64,000 nt of DNA from Halorussus halobius (GCF_004765805.1 NZ_SBIU01000007.1:1-64000); one strand, 5' to 3'; shown: positions 1 to 8,659, counted from the stretch's first letter. Notes: generated by a model not told the origin, from the letters alone. Made by a program: numbers and translations.

Positions 1-4
1 AGGG

Positions 5-24
5 CGCTCGCGAAGGCGCGAGCG
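5..24 (+). repeat. GC-rich hairpin at window edge
   Basis: A perfect 8-bp inverted repeat (CGCTCGCG / CGCGAGCG) surrounds the loop AAGG. It resembles the leader hairpins further along the window but lies about 110 nt from the next convincing start codon. Membership in that family is uncertain. Confidence 0.35.
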
Positions 25-133
25 AGAGCGCGCAGTCGGTGCTATCGGTCGTCGACGTCGTCGGAAAACCGCGATGTTAGGGGCATCGCGGTGGCGGCGC
101 ACGAGCGCCTTCAGTGGTATCTGGAGGATACCA

Positions 134-994
134 ATGTCAAGTAACAACTCGAGTCGCAAGGTCGTTACGGTGGATGAACAGGCATTCGAACGAACCGAAG
201 ACGCCGGCGTCGACGAGGACGGCTTCAAGGTCGTCGACGACAAACCGGAGTTCCGAGCGACGGTTCAGCAGGAAAAGCAGGCGAAGGTGGATTCCAACCA
301 CCCAGACGGCATCGTCCAGGACTTCTCGCACCTGCCCCTCGCGCAGGAAGAGAAGATTCGCGCCCGGGAGGCCGAACTGGACCACATCAGCGCCCAGGCG
401 GAACTCGGCACCCAAGACGGGCGGGCGAAGCGAACTCGCAAGGTCGTCACCGAACGGCGACAGCGTAAGCGGGCGGAACGCACCCCGGACCGGACGGATC
501 CGCGAGAGCGTCTCTCCCGGATGGAGCTGGCGAAGGTGAACCAGGAAGCAGACCGGATGGCACAGCGGCTTCGCACCGGTCACAGTCGGGCGGCCGTCTC
601 GCGGGCGCTCGCAAAGCGGGTCGCCAAGGGGCAAGACATCACCAAAGCAGTGTTCGACACGATGGATGCACTCAAGGCGGCCCCCGGCGCCATCTGCCCG
701 ATCGAGGACGTCCCGGACGTGCAGACGGATGAGGTGAGCATCGAAGGAGAAGTCGTTCAGCTCTGGGATGCTTCCAGCCGGAAGATCGCTCAAGTGGGCT
801 TGGTCGCGGACGACACCGGGAAAATCAAGTTCACCTCGTGGCGAAAATCGGAGCCTGCCTTCGTCCAAGAAGGGGACACCGTCCGAATGCGGGCGGTTAA
901 GAAGAACTGGTACGAGGGACGATGTTCACTCGCCGTGACCTACGACAGTATGATCGTCTTCCCAGAACGCGACCGCCGCTGGTGGGAGGAGTAG
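134..994 (+). CDS. OB-fold (RPA-like) DNA-binding protein
   Basis: A 286-residue acidic protein with a highly charged middle section. A C-terminal stretch (about residues 198-277) reads like an OB fold of the replication protein A type: it alternates strands around IEGEVVQLW, DDTGKIKFTSW, GDTVRMRAV and a final LAVTYDSMIVF. Such proteins bind single-stranded DNA and are common on haloarchaeal plasmids. I chose the ATG at 134 because GGAGG sits 7 nt upstream and the protein then begins MSSNNSSRK; an in-frame ATG at 74 lacks a ribosome site. A T-rich tract follows the stop. The exact role, replication or repair, is inferred. Confidence 0.7.
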   Translation: MSSNNSSRKVVTVDEQAFERTEDAGVDEDGFKVVDDKPEFRATVQQEKQAKVDSNHPDGIVQDFSHLPLAQEEKIRAREAELDHISAQAELGTQDGRAKRTRKVVTERRQRKRAERTPDRTDPRERLSRMELAKVNQEADRMAQRLRTGHSRAAVSRALAKRVAKGQDITKAVFDTMDALKAAPGAICPIEDVPDVQTDEVSIEGEVVQLWDASSRKIAQVGLVADDTGKIKFTSWRKSEPAFVQEGDTVRMRAVKKNWYEGRCSLAVTYDSMIVFPERDRRWWEE

Positions 995-1225
995 GGGCAA
1001 CGCCCTTTCTTTTTTCGTGAGTGCCGGACCGGCCCAGGCCCCACCGCCCCACCCACCGCTCCGTGCTCGCTCCCGCTGGTCGCTGCGCGCGCAGCCACAA
1101 CCTCAAGAACCGAGCTGAGATGTATGTCAGAATTCGGGAATTCGCTAACCGCGTGTATCCGTCCGAAATAAAAAGCAACTACCGCCTAGAGAGGTTTTTA
1201 GGCTGACTAGAAACATAGAGGGAAT
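995..1225. other. Intergenic region with T-rich terminator
   Basis: No gene is apparent. A T-rich run at about 1006-1015, just after the OB-fold gene, looks like an archaeal transcription terminator. The base composition drops towards the right, where the Schlafen-type gene starts. Confidence 0.4.
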
Positions 1226-2563
1226 ATGGTTAAATCGGGAGACGTGGATCAGCGGTGGCAGGATCTATTGCGTAATCCACGAGAAGAGGTCCATCGTGAA
1301 ATCAAAAGCTGGCTTGATCTGTCTGATAATGTGGACAAGGCAAACGTAGCAAAAGCGATGCTCGCATTAGCGAATTCTGGTGGGGGTCAGATTTTGATTG
1401 GATATGAGGAGGTCGGTGAATCATGGGAACCGGATCCATCTCGACCACATCCGATTGACCACTACGATCAAGATACGATTAATGGGATCGTTGAGAAGTT
1501 TGCTGAGCCCCAGTTTCACTGTGAAGTATACCATATTGAACATCCAGAATCTGGTGAAGTCTTTCCAATTATCGATGTACCGGGAGACCATCGGGTGCCG
1601 ATTCGATCAGACAGTGCTGGCCCTGAAGACCAACACGTTACCTACAACACATATTATATTAGGCGGCCAGGGCCAGAAAGTGCAGCACCGAAGACAGGAC
1701 GTGAGTGGGACGAATTGATTCGGCGGTGTGTCACTGCCTCACGTGATGATCTGTTAGATCGAATGCGAACCGTACTGACGGGGTTCGAAAAAGGAGCAAG
1801 TGAAGAAGAGATTGATCCGCTGGATCAGCTTGCTTCGTGGACTGAGGCTATGCGGGAAGACTGGGAAGCCAACGTGATGGACGAGTACGGAAATATGGAT
1901 AATTCACCCTATCGTCACGGGTACTGGTCATTTGCTTACAGTCTGGATTCTGAGTTTGATCAGCCATCTCTCTCTGAGTTCTTAGATCTACTACGGGAGG
2001 TGAAAGGTCATGAAACGGGGTGGCCGGCGTGGCTGATCAGCGAGGATCAGGTACATCCCCGCGATGAGACAATCGAAGGGTGGTATACCGGCGGAACATT
2101 CGATGACCCAGCGCACGCAGACTACTGGCGTGCATCCCCAGACGGGATGCTGTTCTTGCTTCGTGGCTATCAGGAAGACAGCAAAGATGAACTTGAGCCA
2201 GGTACAGTTTTGGATTATATTCTCCCAATCTGGCGAGTCGGTGAATGCTTGCTACATGCGAAGCGGTTGGGGCGAGAACTCGGTGAGGAAAACACGTCGG
2301 TCACCGTGCAAGCCCGATGGACGGGACTAGAGGGACGAACACTGGGCTCAATTGAAAATCGCCGTGGACTTTTCCCTCCGATTGAAAGAGAATCACATCA
2401 AGCGACAGTTACGGCCAGTCAACGCTTCACTGTTCAAGATTTTGAAGACGCTCTACCGGAAGTGGTTGAGACCTTGACCCAACCGCTATACCAGATCTTT
2501 GATTTCTACGAGCCGCCATCCGATCTAATCCAGAATGAGCTGGACCGGATGCAAAGCCAGTAA
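1226..2563 (+). CDS. Schlafen/AlbA_2-domain putative ATP-binding protein
   Basis: A 445-residue protein. Its N-terminal 120 residues fit the Schlafen AlbA_2 fold: EIKSWLDLSD, then an AKAMLALANSGGGQILIGYEE core typical of the family, then ...VFPIIDVPGDHRVPIR and a TYYIRRPG strand. The remaining 300 residues are unrecognised. AlbA_2 proteins occur in transcription regulators and in many defence loci. The gene is visibly poorer in G+C than its neighbours, which suggests acquisition from elsewhere. GAGGGA lies 7 nt before the ATG. It converges on the next gene with 5 bp between stops. A defence role is inference. Confidence 0.7.
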   Translation: MVKSGDVDQRWQDLLRNPREEVHREIKSWLDLSDNVDKANVAKAMLALANSGGGQILIGYEEVGESWEPDPSRPHPIDHYDQDTINGIVEKFAEPQFHCEVYHIEHPESGEVFPIIDVPGDHRVPIRSDSAGPEDQHVTYNTYYIRRPGPESAAPKTGREWDELIRRCVTASRDDLLDRMRTVLTGFEKGASEEEIDPLDQLASWTEAMREDWEANVMDEYGNMDNSPYRHGYWSFAYSLDSEFDQPSLSEFLDLLREVKGHETGWPAWLISEDQVHPRDETIEGWYTGGTFDDPAHADYWRASPDGMLFLLRGYQEDSKDELEPGTVLDYILPIWRVGECLLHAKRLGRELGEENTSVTVQARWTGLEGRTLGSIENRRGLFPPIERESHQATVTASQRFTVQDFEDALPEVVETLTQPLYQIFDFYEPPSDLIQNELDRMQSQ

Positions 2564-2568
2564 CAACG

Positions 2569-3318
2569 CTACTCTAGATGTTCATCCAATTCCCACGCAC
2601 CTTCATCATCGTAATAGAAACCGGGATGATATCCGAACTGAGAGTTTGATAATGGTCGGAAAAGCGGTGTGAGTTGGTCACGGATACCGTCTTCATCGGA
2701 CAGACTGAGAGGTGTGAGGCGCGAGGTGCGGTTAGGTTCAGGAAATGCTTCAACCCGGTCAACCTGCCGATGTTGGTCTATTGTCGCGTTCGTGAGATTT
2801 GTCCCACTGAGGATTGCATACACCTTCTCGCTGTGTTCATCAGGAAGGACGTCACGATAGAACTGGAGGACGGTGACGAGACTTAATTCAAGATCCTGTG
2901 AACTGACTGCATAGTCACAGTCGTATGAATGACCGGTTGGATAGCAGAGCCCGCTCCCCCGGGCCTCATATATGCCAGTATCATACAGAGTTGCCACTGA
3001 ACTCAGGTCTTTTCGATTCTCGTAGCGAGCGACAATATGGTTCCATGTCGGATCCGCGTGTTCAAACAGTCTATCGGGCCGAAACGATGGTCGACACGTC
3101 GCGGGAACAGGCAGTTCCTCAAGTTCTGTGATATCGACAAGACGCGATCCATCAAGAGCACTTTCAGGAACAATATGGAACAAGAGCTGTGGAATTGCAT
3201 CCTCTGAATTAAGCATATCGAAGCGCTGAAGGTGGTATTCGCGATATAATGTCGACCGATCAACCGCCGGATATTCACGGTTGAGTTCATGGAGACGCCG
3301 AAGATGTGAATCACTCAT
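2569..3318 (-). CDS. Hypothetical protein paired with Schlafen-type gene
   Basis: A 249-residue protein not assigned to a named family. The pattern HIVPESALDGSRLVDI, then HIVARYENRKDLSSVATLYDTGIYEAR, then a predicted helix VTVLQFYRDVL resembles the C-terminal region that follows AlbA_2 in some single-chain Schlafen proteins. It may therefore be the split-off partner of the convergent gene at 1226-2563. It shares that gene's lower G+C. A strong purine-rich ribosome site (GAGGGGG) precedes the start. The partnership is inferred from arrangement and loose resemblance. Confidence 0.55.
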   Translation of the reverse strand: MSDSHLRRLHELNREYPAVDRSTLYREYHLQRFDMLNSEDAIPQLLFHIVPESALDGSRLVDITELEELPVPATCRPSFRPDRLFEHADPTWNHIVARYENRKDLSSVATLYDTGIYEARGSGLCYPTGHSYDCDYAVSSQDLELSLVTVLQFYRDVLPDEHSEKVYAILSGTNLTNATIDQHRQVDRVEAFPEPNRTSRLTPLSLSDEDGIRDQLTPLFRPLSNSQFGYHPGFYYDDEGAWELDEHLE

Positions 3319-3539
3319 ATGCTCCCCCTCTCACCTTAGATAAATATGTATTCGGTCCCCTGTTGTGGCCTTGAGTGCCGCCCCAGTTCCTGCATAGCCA
3401 GTTCATTGGTATAAGAATCAGACTCGGTCGCTGTACGCCATCGGTTCCGAGATATCTGAACCGTCTTGTAGAGGTTTATTCCACCCATAATGGGTGAAGG
3501 ATTCGCTGTACTGGCGAGTTCCTGAACATGGTGAGAACG

Positions 3540-4460
3540 ATGACTACCAGAGACATCTACGAAACTGGCTTCGACGAAGACGTCCAAACAGAGTCGAGCG
3601 CTACCCAGTGTCCAGAGTGTGACGGCCGGGTCACTACGAATGCGGTCGAAACGATCTGCGAGGACTGTGGACTTGTTATCGAGGAACAACGTATCGATCA
3701 CGGGCCGGAGTGGCGGGCGTACGATGCAGACGAGCGCGAGCGAACAGGCGCACCACTCACTACAGCCCGTCACGATCGAGGCATCTCGACCGAGATCGGC
3801 CACGGAACCGACGCACACGGGAACGAACTCTCTGGTCAGAAACGCCGGCAGCTGGCCCGGATGCGACGTGAGCAGACCCGTGGTCGCTGGCGGTCCAAAG
3901 CGGAACGGAATCTCGCACACGGGTTGGGCGAGGTACGCCGGCTGGCGAGTGCGCTCGAGCTCTCTGAGTCGATTCGTGACCAGGCGTGCCAGCTCTTCCG
4001 GAGCGCTCAGAGCGAGGATCTGCTTCGAGGCAGATCCATCGAAGCCATCGGTGCAGCGAGTATCTACGGTACCTGTCGATGTAACCAACACCCGCTTCTC
4101 CTCGAGGATGTCGTCGACGCCGCCCGAGTCGAGTCCGCTCGTGTCACCAACGCCTACCGAACACTGAATCGCGAATTAGAGCTCCCAGCACCACCAATGC
4201 GCCCGACGTCGTTCATTCCACGCCTGATCTCGGCGCTGGAGTTAGACCACGACATTCGTCGGCGCGCGAACGAACTCGCAGAACGCGCCGAGGGGACAAC
4301 CCTCACGAACGGCTGTCAGCCATCGGGCGTCGCGGCCGCCTGTGTCTATCTGGCTGCCCAAGAGCAGGGCGCGTTGATTACCCAATCCACCGTCGCGTCG
4401 GCAGCAGAGGTGTCAGTCGTGACGCTCCGAAGCCGGCGAGACGAACTCCAAGCGATCTGA
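3540..4460 (+). CDS. tfb: Transcription initiation factor TFB
   Basis: A 306-residue TFIIB-type factor that recruits RNA polymerase to TBP-bound promoters. The N-terminal zinc ribbon is visible as CPEC and CEDC (about residues 24-43). It is followed by the B-reader/linker (EWRAYDADERERTGAPLT, RHDRGISTEIG) and two cyclin-like repeats ending in VVTLRSRRDELQAI. The start MTTRDIYETGF is typical of haloarchaeal TFBs and fits better than an in-frame ATG 12 nt upstream. Haloarchaea carry many TFB paralogues, and a plasmid copy could drive a specific gene set. A T-rich TATA-like stretch lies near 3472-3478. Confidence 0.93.
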   Translation: MTTRDIYETGFDEDVQTESSATQCPECDGRVTTNAVETICEDCGLVIEEQRIDHGPEWRAYDADERERTGAPLTTARHDRGISTEIGHGTDAHGNELSGQKRRQLARMRREQTRGRWRSKAERNLAHGLGEVRRLASALELSESIRDQACQLFRSAQSEDLLRGRSIEAIGAASIYGTCRCNQHPLLLEDVVDAARVESARVTNAYRTLNRELELPAPPMRPTSFIPRLISALELDHDIRRRANELAERAEGTTLTNGCQPSGVAAACVYLAAQEQGALITQSTVASAAEVSVVTLRSRRDELQAI

Positions 4461-4513
4461 GACGCCTCCGGTAGAGGAATACCTACATACAGGCAGAGAG
4501 TCTACAAGGGGGT

Positions 4514-4618
4514 ATGGATCTGGACGAGACTGTCGAGTATCTGTCGACAGAACTCGATATCGAGCGGAGTGAGCACGTTCGCGAGGTCGGTCGAGCGGTC
4601 GCCGAGCTCCGTGACTGA
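4514..4618 (+). CDS. Possible 34-residue acidic small protein
   Basis: A short frame encodes 34 residues starting MDLDETVEYLSTELDIE, preceded by an AAGGGGG ribosome-site-like run 5 nt before the ATG. It has haloarchaeal acidic composition and a predicted helix. It lies directly downstream of tfb. Too short for a firm call; nothing in it identifies a function. Confidence 0.35.
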   Translation: MDLDETVEYLSTELDIERSEHVREVGRAVAELRD

Positions 4619-4723
4619 ATCGGTCTCAGGCGGTCAGATTTATCCCGTCGTCGCCGAATCCGTCCCCGCATTTTCTCACCCCTGAGTTTAAATACCAAAC
4701 CGGGGGAAACGCGGAGCGAATCG

Positions 4724-5593
4724 ATGACTGACCACAACTCAGACCGAGAGGCGTTCCAACCTGTCGGGGAGGGCGCTCTGGTGCCGGACCCAGCGCTGGA
4801 TCAGCCAGCAGACGGCCAGCCAAGCCGCCAGCGTGAAGCCTCGCATTCGGGTGGGTATCCGGACGGAACAACCGACACAGACCGATCCTGTGTCTCCTGT
4901 GGCGCATCGATCCCGGCGTCGCAACGAAAATGCCGGTTCTGTCTCGAACACGAACTTGACGGCGCGTCGGAGTCGGGTGCTGCGAGTTCCGAGCAGACAC
5001 TGCGTGGTGTGATCCACTTCCTCGTCGAATCGGGGACGTTCTACGGCGCCGTGGCAAGGGGAGCAGCAGCAGCGACACTTCTCTCGTCAGGTCACGACCA
5101 GCCCATCGACGACTGTACGCTCATCTACGATCTCGACGACGAGCCCGCACCCCAGCTAACCGAGCGCTGGCCTACGCTCCCCGCTGCTACTGAGGTGACC
5201 GCAGCGGCTGGCGACGCGTTACTAACAGCGGCCCGTGAGCGGACAGCGTGGAACGAGAGGAGCGATCGTTCTCAGACGGAGATTCCACGCGTCTATGACG
5301 AGCGTGGCCAGGGAATTCGCGATGAGTCGTCCCTCGAGCACACGCTCGACGACAGCGATCAGCTGTGGATCGTCCCAGCAATCGCTGTGGAAACAGTACC
5401 CCGCGAAACGAAATCCTCCAGTACCAGAGCTGAAATCCCGACCGTAACAGCCCTCGAGTGCCAGCACTGTACGAAAGAAACAGAACATCGCTTCAGTACA
5501 CGCGAGTCGCTCCCTGACGAGACCTGGACGGGCCAACCAATCTGGGAGTGCCAAGTGTGTGGCACAGGTCGCTACGGGCCTGCTCCCGAATAG
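4724..5593 (+). CDS. Double zinc-finger hypothetical protein
   Basis: A 289-residue haloarchaeal protein with two cysteine clusters. Near residue 47 there are two closely spaced CxxC pairs (CVSC, CRFC). At the C terminus there is another two-pair cluster (CQHC, CQVC). Between them lies a segment YDERGQGIRDESSLEHTL then DQLWIVPA that closely matches the end of the protein at 12830-13330, so the two share a domain. No function is known to me. The zinc clusters suggest nucleic-acid or protein binding. Confidence 0.7.
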   Translation: MTDHNSDREAFQPVGEGALVPDPALDQPADGQPSRQREASHSGGYPDGTTDTDRSCVSCGASIPASQRKCRFCLEHELDGASESGAASSEQTLRGVIHFLVESGTFYGAVARGAAAATLLSSGHDQPIDDCTLIYDLDDEPAPQLTERWPTLPAATEVTAAAGDALLTAARERTAWNERSDRSQTEIPRVYDERGQGIRDESSLEHTLDDSDQLWIVPAIAVETVPRETKSSSTRAEIPTVTALECQHCTKETEHRFSTRESLPDETWTGQPIWECQVCGTGRYGPAPE

Positions 5594-5613
5594 GGCAGTA
5601 GGAATCTCACCGT

Positions 5614-5654
5614 TTAACCAACAGTCTCCGATGGAGATGGCTTCTGTTGGTTAA
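5614..5654. repeat. 41-bp inverted element, copy 1
   Basis: Left arm TTAACCAACAG and right arm CTGTTGGTTAA (11 bp, perfect inverted pair) enclose 19 variable bases. The outer flanks ACCGT / ACGGT partly extend the symmetry. The right arm ends 4 nt before the GTG start of the TFB-fragment gene, so the element sits in its promoter or leader. Confidence 0.85.
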
Positions 5655-5658
5655 CACG

Positions 5659-5847
5659 GTGAGTACCCGCAAGTCCGACGTCAGTCATAGCGGGCGTTCA
5701 TTCGGCAGGTTCGCAGCGGCCTGTCTCTACAAAGCGGGGCGGGAACAGGGGGTGTGGGTAACGCACCGTGACATCGCCAAGTCCGGAAACGTCACGCCGA
5801 CCACGGCCTGGACGCATCACCAGAGGTTCGATGAACTCGCTGTCTAG
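5659..5847 (+). CDS. Mini-TFB: second cyclin-repeat fragment
   Basis: A 62-residue protein (GTG start). Its body, FGRFAAACLYKAGREQG then WVTHRDIAKSGNVTPTTAW, aligns by eye with the second cyclin-like repeat of TFB, including the gene at 3540-4460 (GVAAACVYLAAQEQG ... ITQSTVASAAEVSVVTL). It lacks the zinc ribbon, linker and first repeat. It begins 4 nt after the 41-bp element, which argues for expression rather than debris. It might bind DNA at BRE sites or compete with full TFB; that is speculation. Confidence 0.6.
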   Translation: MSTRKSDVSHSGRSFGRFAAACLYKAGREQGVWVTHRDIAKSGNVTPTTAWTHHQRFDELAV

Positions 5848-6332
5848 ACGGGCCAGGTAGGGAGCGAGGGCGCTCCATTCTTCCAGTGGATCGCATCTAG
5901 CGCGGGCGGGAACTGCTGTAGTCGGTCATCGAGGACGGCGAGTGGGTGCGCATCGAGAAACGTCGCCTTGTGCCGATCAACCGGCGTGTCTTCGTGATTG
6001 AGTTGGATATGACAGGGCCCAAGGTCCGGATGGTCGGCATCTTGGTGGAATCCGAGCATCAGATTTCGGTCCGGTTCGACCCAGTTTATGCGGTAGTATT
6101 CGTGGTCGACGCCGGCGGGGTACCAGAAGCGAATCTCCAGTCGTGCTGTCGCCGCGTCGTACGAGTCACTCAGGAACGTCGTCGGATCGACACCCGCGAT
6201 GACGTACCGGGGTCGGCGTCGAGACGGGCGATAGCGGACCTCTTCACACCCTGGCTGGTTCGTCAATCGGTCGTGAACGTCGCGGAGGAGGGTCCGCTGT
6301 GTATAGCGGTCGCGACCGGCAAGAAAGATCAT
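5844..6332 (-). CDS. TumE/DUF6516-like putative toxin
   Basis: A 162-residue protein. The block LEIRFWYPAGVDHEYYRINW, then GFHQDADHPDLGPCHIQLNH, then HPLAVLDDRL fits the TumE-like toxin family (DUF6516), which has a short beta-rich core with an HxD/HPDLG-type motif. It lies 17 bp downstream of, and on the same strand as, a DUF7342-like helix-turn-helix gene, the usual haloarchaeal antitoxin partner. Its 3' end overlaps the convergent mini-TFB gene by 4 bp. The toxic activity is inferred from family and pairing. Confidence 0.65.
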   Translation of the reverse strand: MIFLAGRDRYTQRTLLRDVHDRLTNQPGCEEVRYRPSRRRPRYVIAGVDPTTFLSDSYDAATARLEIRFWYPAGVDHEYYRINWVEPDRNLMLGFHQDADHPDLGPCHIQLNHEDTPVDRHKATFLDAHPLAVLDDRLQQFPPALDAIHWKNGAPSLPTWPV

Positions 6333-6349
6333 TCTGTGAGAGAGGAGGG

Positions 6350-6901
6350 TTAGCTCGTGGCGCGGTCAGCCACGTCGGTCATCTGCTCGCGGGCAGCTTC
6401 GACGTCGGAGTAGAGTTCCAGTGCGTGCTTGATGAGGCGGCGATCCTCCTCGTTCTCACGCCAGAACGCGATGACGTCGCGGCGGTCCCGGAGCTCCGCA
6501 CTTGTGAGGTCGCCGTCGGCGAGCGACTGTTCAAGCTCTTCCCACGTCTCGACGTCGTAGGTCGCCTGCCACTCCTCGATCTCCTCGGTAATCGCGGCCA
6601 ATTCACTCCGCAGCTCCTCGCGGGTATTTTCCTCGATGAGCGTGCGGATCTCCTCGAAGAGCAGTCGCGTGTAGTCCGGTTGGTAGCGCGTCGTCTCGCC
6701 GGCCTCGACGCGACGCAACTGGCCCTGGTCGACGAGGTCCTGAAGTTCCTCGTTGGTCGTGCTCCAGGCGGCGTCGGCCTGCTCGCTGATCCAGTTAACT
6801 GAGCGGGGTTCGCGAAGTGACTCGGCGACCGCCCGAATGCGGTCGCGGGCGCTCATCGACTCAGTCCACGATTGGACCCCATCTCGCGAGGATTCGGTCA
6901 T
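6350..6901 (-). CDS. DUF7342-like HTH antitoxin/regulator
   Basis: A 183-residue protein. A winged-helix N-terminal half (SARDRIRAVAESLREP, WISEQADAAWSTTNEELQ) precedes a long charged helical stretch (FEEIRTLIEENTREELRSEL) and a conserved end (NEEDRRLIKHALELYSDV). This matches the haloarchaeal DUF7342 family that usually precedes TumE-like toxins. The start MTESSRDGV at 6901 is preferred over upstream in-frame ATGs because homologues begin there. It probably binds and represses its own promoter and neutralises the toxin; both are inference. Confidence 0.7.
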   Translation of the reverse strand: MTESSRDGVQSWTESMSARDRIRAVAESLREPRSVNWISEQADAAWSTTNEELQDLVDQGQLRRVEAGETTRYQPDYTRLLFEEIRTLIEENTREELRSELAAITEEIEEWQATYDVETWEELEQSLADGDLTSAELRDRRDVIAFWRENEEDRRLIKHALELYSDVEAAREQMTDVADRATS

Positions 6902-7036
6902 GGTTGGCACCTCTTGGGACAGTGTTCGCGCCCTACTCCCATATATGTTTGTACTGTCTCGCATAATCAAGAATGCCTTGCGGGCGAAGGCGTCCGGACG
7001 TTGAAATGCGATACCGACAGAAGGTATGGCCAACCG

Positions 7037-7240
7037 ATGTACGACCGATATTCTGACGTTGAGGAACTACGGCCGACCGGCGAGGCATCCCACAGCCCGG
7101 ACACAATGTTGGACGACGGGTGTGAGAGTGACCTCCTGGCGGCAACGCGTCGCGACGAGCACTGGTGGCGACCTGATGCGACGACGACAGTCACGTGGAG
7201 TGTCTATCCGCGCCGGCGAGTGGTGAGGCGCTACCGATGA
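7037..7240 (+). CDS. Small hypothetical protein
   Basis: A 67-residue acidic then basic protein starting MYDRYSDVEELRPTGE and ending RRRVVRRYR. Its stop overlaps the next ATG as ATGA, a common sign of translational coupling. A competing frame that starts at 7026 gives a basic, low-complexity product unlike haloarchaeal proteins, so I prefer this one. Function unknown. Confidence 0.5.
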   Translation: MYDRYSDVEELRPTGEASHSPDTMLDDGCESDLLAATRRDEHWWRPDATTTVTWSVYPRRRVVRRYR

Positions 7241-7425
7241 ATCAGCAAGTCGAACAGGGCTACTGGATGCATCGTGTACTCAGCAATCTCAGCCGCCTCG
7301 ACGTCGAGCGGTTGGACGACGCGGATCGAGAGCGAGTCGAGACTGCAAGAGACCTCCTGGAAGAAGTGAGCCTACTCACGGGACCAGAGGACGGGAGCGG
7401 ACCAGACGCCCCAACAGACGACTGA
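7237..7425 (+). CDS. Small helical hypothetical protein
   Basis: A 62-residue protein, MNQQVEQGYWMHRVLSNL followed by a helix rich in acidic residues (DDADRERVETARDLLEEV) and a disordered acidic tail. It is coupled by ATGA to the preceding small gene. No family recognised; the length and helix would suit a small adaptor. Confidence 0.55.
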   Translation: MNQQVEQGYWMHRVLSNLSRLDVERLDDADRERVETARDLLEEVSLLTGPEDGSGPDAPTDD

Positions 7426-7471
7426 TCGTCATCGCCGTCGACGCCAGGGGCACTTCCAGTGTCGGTTTATC

Positions 7472-7493
7472 GCCCCCCAAGAGGGGTGCGGGG
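7472..7493 (+). repeat. Leader hairpin, copy 1
   Basis: Arms GCCCC / GGGGC enclose a loop containing AAGAGGGGTGC. It lies 18 nt before the ATG at 7512. It belongs to the G-loop leader-hairpin family of this window. Confidence 0.6.
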
Positions 7494-7511
7494 CTTCCCG
7501 CGAGTCCAGAC

Positions 7512-7892
7512 ATGGCGACACTACAAGCTGCGACGACGTCAACCGGCGCGATCGTATCGGATCCACAGGCTGTCCGCGAACTCTGTGAGAGCTACTGCTT
7601 CGGGACGCTCGACTGGGAGGTCACCGACAAGGGCGAACTCACCATCTGGGGGTACGATGACTTCGAAGTGTACGAGGCGCGGGAGAACGGCCTCCCGGAC
7701 TACGAGGGCGGCATCGTGACCCACGAATTCTTGCGAGAACTTGCCGACCACCTCGAAGCTGACGAGGAACTCGACATCCAGACAGCGGGGTTCACGAAGT
7801 GTCGCTTCCCAGTGCTGGCGAAGCGGTACGTCGTTCGCGACGGCGAAGTCCTCTACGCGGATCTCAGTTCCCCCGAACCAATCGAGGAGTAG
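7512..7892 (+). CDS. Conserved haloarchaeal plasmid protein
   Basis: A 126-residue acidic protein with an alpha/beta pattern (AVRELCESYCFGTLDW, ELTIWGYDDFEVYEAR, HEFLRELADHLEADEEL, YVVRDGEVLYADL). It follows a G-loop leader hairpin and has the tandem arrangement of the other small plasmid genes here. Function is unknown to me. Confidence 0.65.
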   Translation: MATLQAATTSTGAIVSDPQAVRELCESYCFGTLDWEVTDKGELTIWGYDDFEVYEARENGLPDYEGGIVTHEFLRELADHLEADEELDIQTAGFTKCRFPVLAKRYVVRDGEVLYADLSSPEPIEE

Positions 7893-7900
7893 CGTTGTTC

Positions 7901-7922
7901 GTCCCCCGAGAGGGGTGCGGGG
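7901..7922 (+). repeat. Leader hairpin, copy 2
   Basis: CCCC / GGGG arms (extended to CG...CG) enclose the loop GAGAGGGGTGC, 37 nt before the ATG at 7960. A GNRA-like GAGA could also close a smaller CCCC-GAGA-GGGG hairpin, so two folds compete. Confidence 0.6.
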
Positions 7923-7959
7923 CGATCCAGTAGCGGTCGCCCCGTGAGGTGATTGCTCG

Positions 7960-8622
7960 ATGGGCCACCGCGCACTCGTTGCGTACGAACGCACAGACGG
8001 ACAGTACACGCTCCACTACAGCCATTGGGGCGCAGCGAACCTCAAGCTCAAGCACCGAATTTCGGCTGAGTCGCCGTTCGGTGGCGACGACACCAACTCC
8101 AAGTGGGCGAAACAGCTGCTGGCTGAACTGGCCGATGGCCTCGAGGCAGATGCGGTCGACGGCTACCTCGCTGACGAGGATCGACCGTCGACGGTCGTCG
8201 AGCCGAAGCCCCGCGCCACCGGGCTCACCCTCGACGAGATCATCGCTGACCATCTCGACTACCTCCACCACGAGGCGTTCTACGTGGTGTCACCGACCTT
8301 CGAGGTGACCGCCTACCGGACGCTGTGGTTCGGCCTGCAGTACGATTCAGAGACAATCGACAACGGTGAGACGGTCGGGAACGGGGCGCTCGCGACCGTT
8401 CGGTGGCACGACGGCGAGCCGGTCGGCGACGGCCATCTGAAGGGGCAGTTCCGGGCGCTGAAGGACGTCGTCGGCGATATGGTCGACAAGGGGGTGTTCA
8501 CGCCGTCGACGGCGAGGCAGTACCTCAAGCAGAAACTCGGCGAGTGGGTCGGCGAGCGCCAGGAACTGCGCATCCCTGGTGGTGAATCACCGTCGAAAAC
8601 TGCGTCAGTCGACCGATTATAA
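7960..8622 (+). CDS. DUF6735-like haloarchaeal protein
   Basis: A 220-residue protein starting MGHRALVAYERTDGQYTLHY, then SHWGAANLKLKHRI. That opening matches what I remember of DUF6735, found almost only in haloarchaea and their plasmids. Middle segments EIIADHLDYLHHEAFYVV and AYRTLWFGLQYD are also well formed. No catalytic motif is visible. It is preceded by a leader hairpin. Function unknown; the family number is from memory. Confidence 0.65.
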   Translation: MGHRALVAYERTDGQYTLHYSHWGAANLKLKHRISAESPFGGDDTNSKWAKQLLAELADGLEADAVDGYLADEDRPSTVVEPKPRATGLTLDEIIADHLDYLHHEAFYVVSPTFEVTAYRTLWFGLQYDSETIDNGETVGNGALATVRWHDGEPVGDGHLKGQFRALKDVVGDMVDKGVFTPSTARQYLKQKLGEWVGERQELRIPGGESPSKTASVDRL

Positions 8623-8659
8623 CGCCAATCCCTTTCTGAGTCCCCACGAACGTCTGGAT

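Noticed and set aside
7026..7226. Alternative reading frame MANRCTTD...
   Set aside because: Basic, low-complexity product unlike haloarchaeal proteins. The overlapping frame at 7037-7240 has better composition and couples to the next gene.
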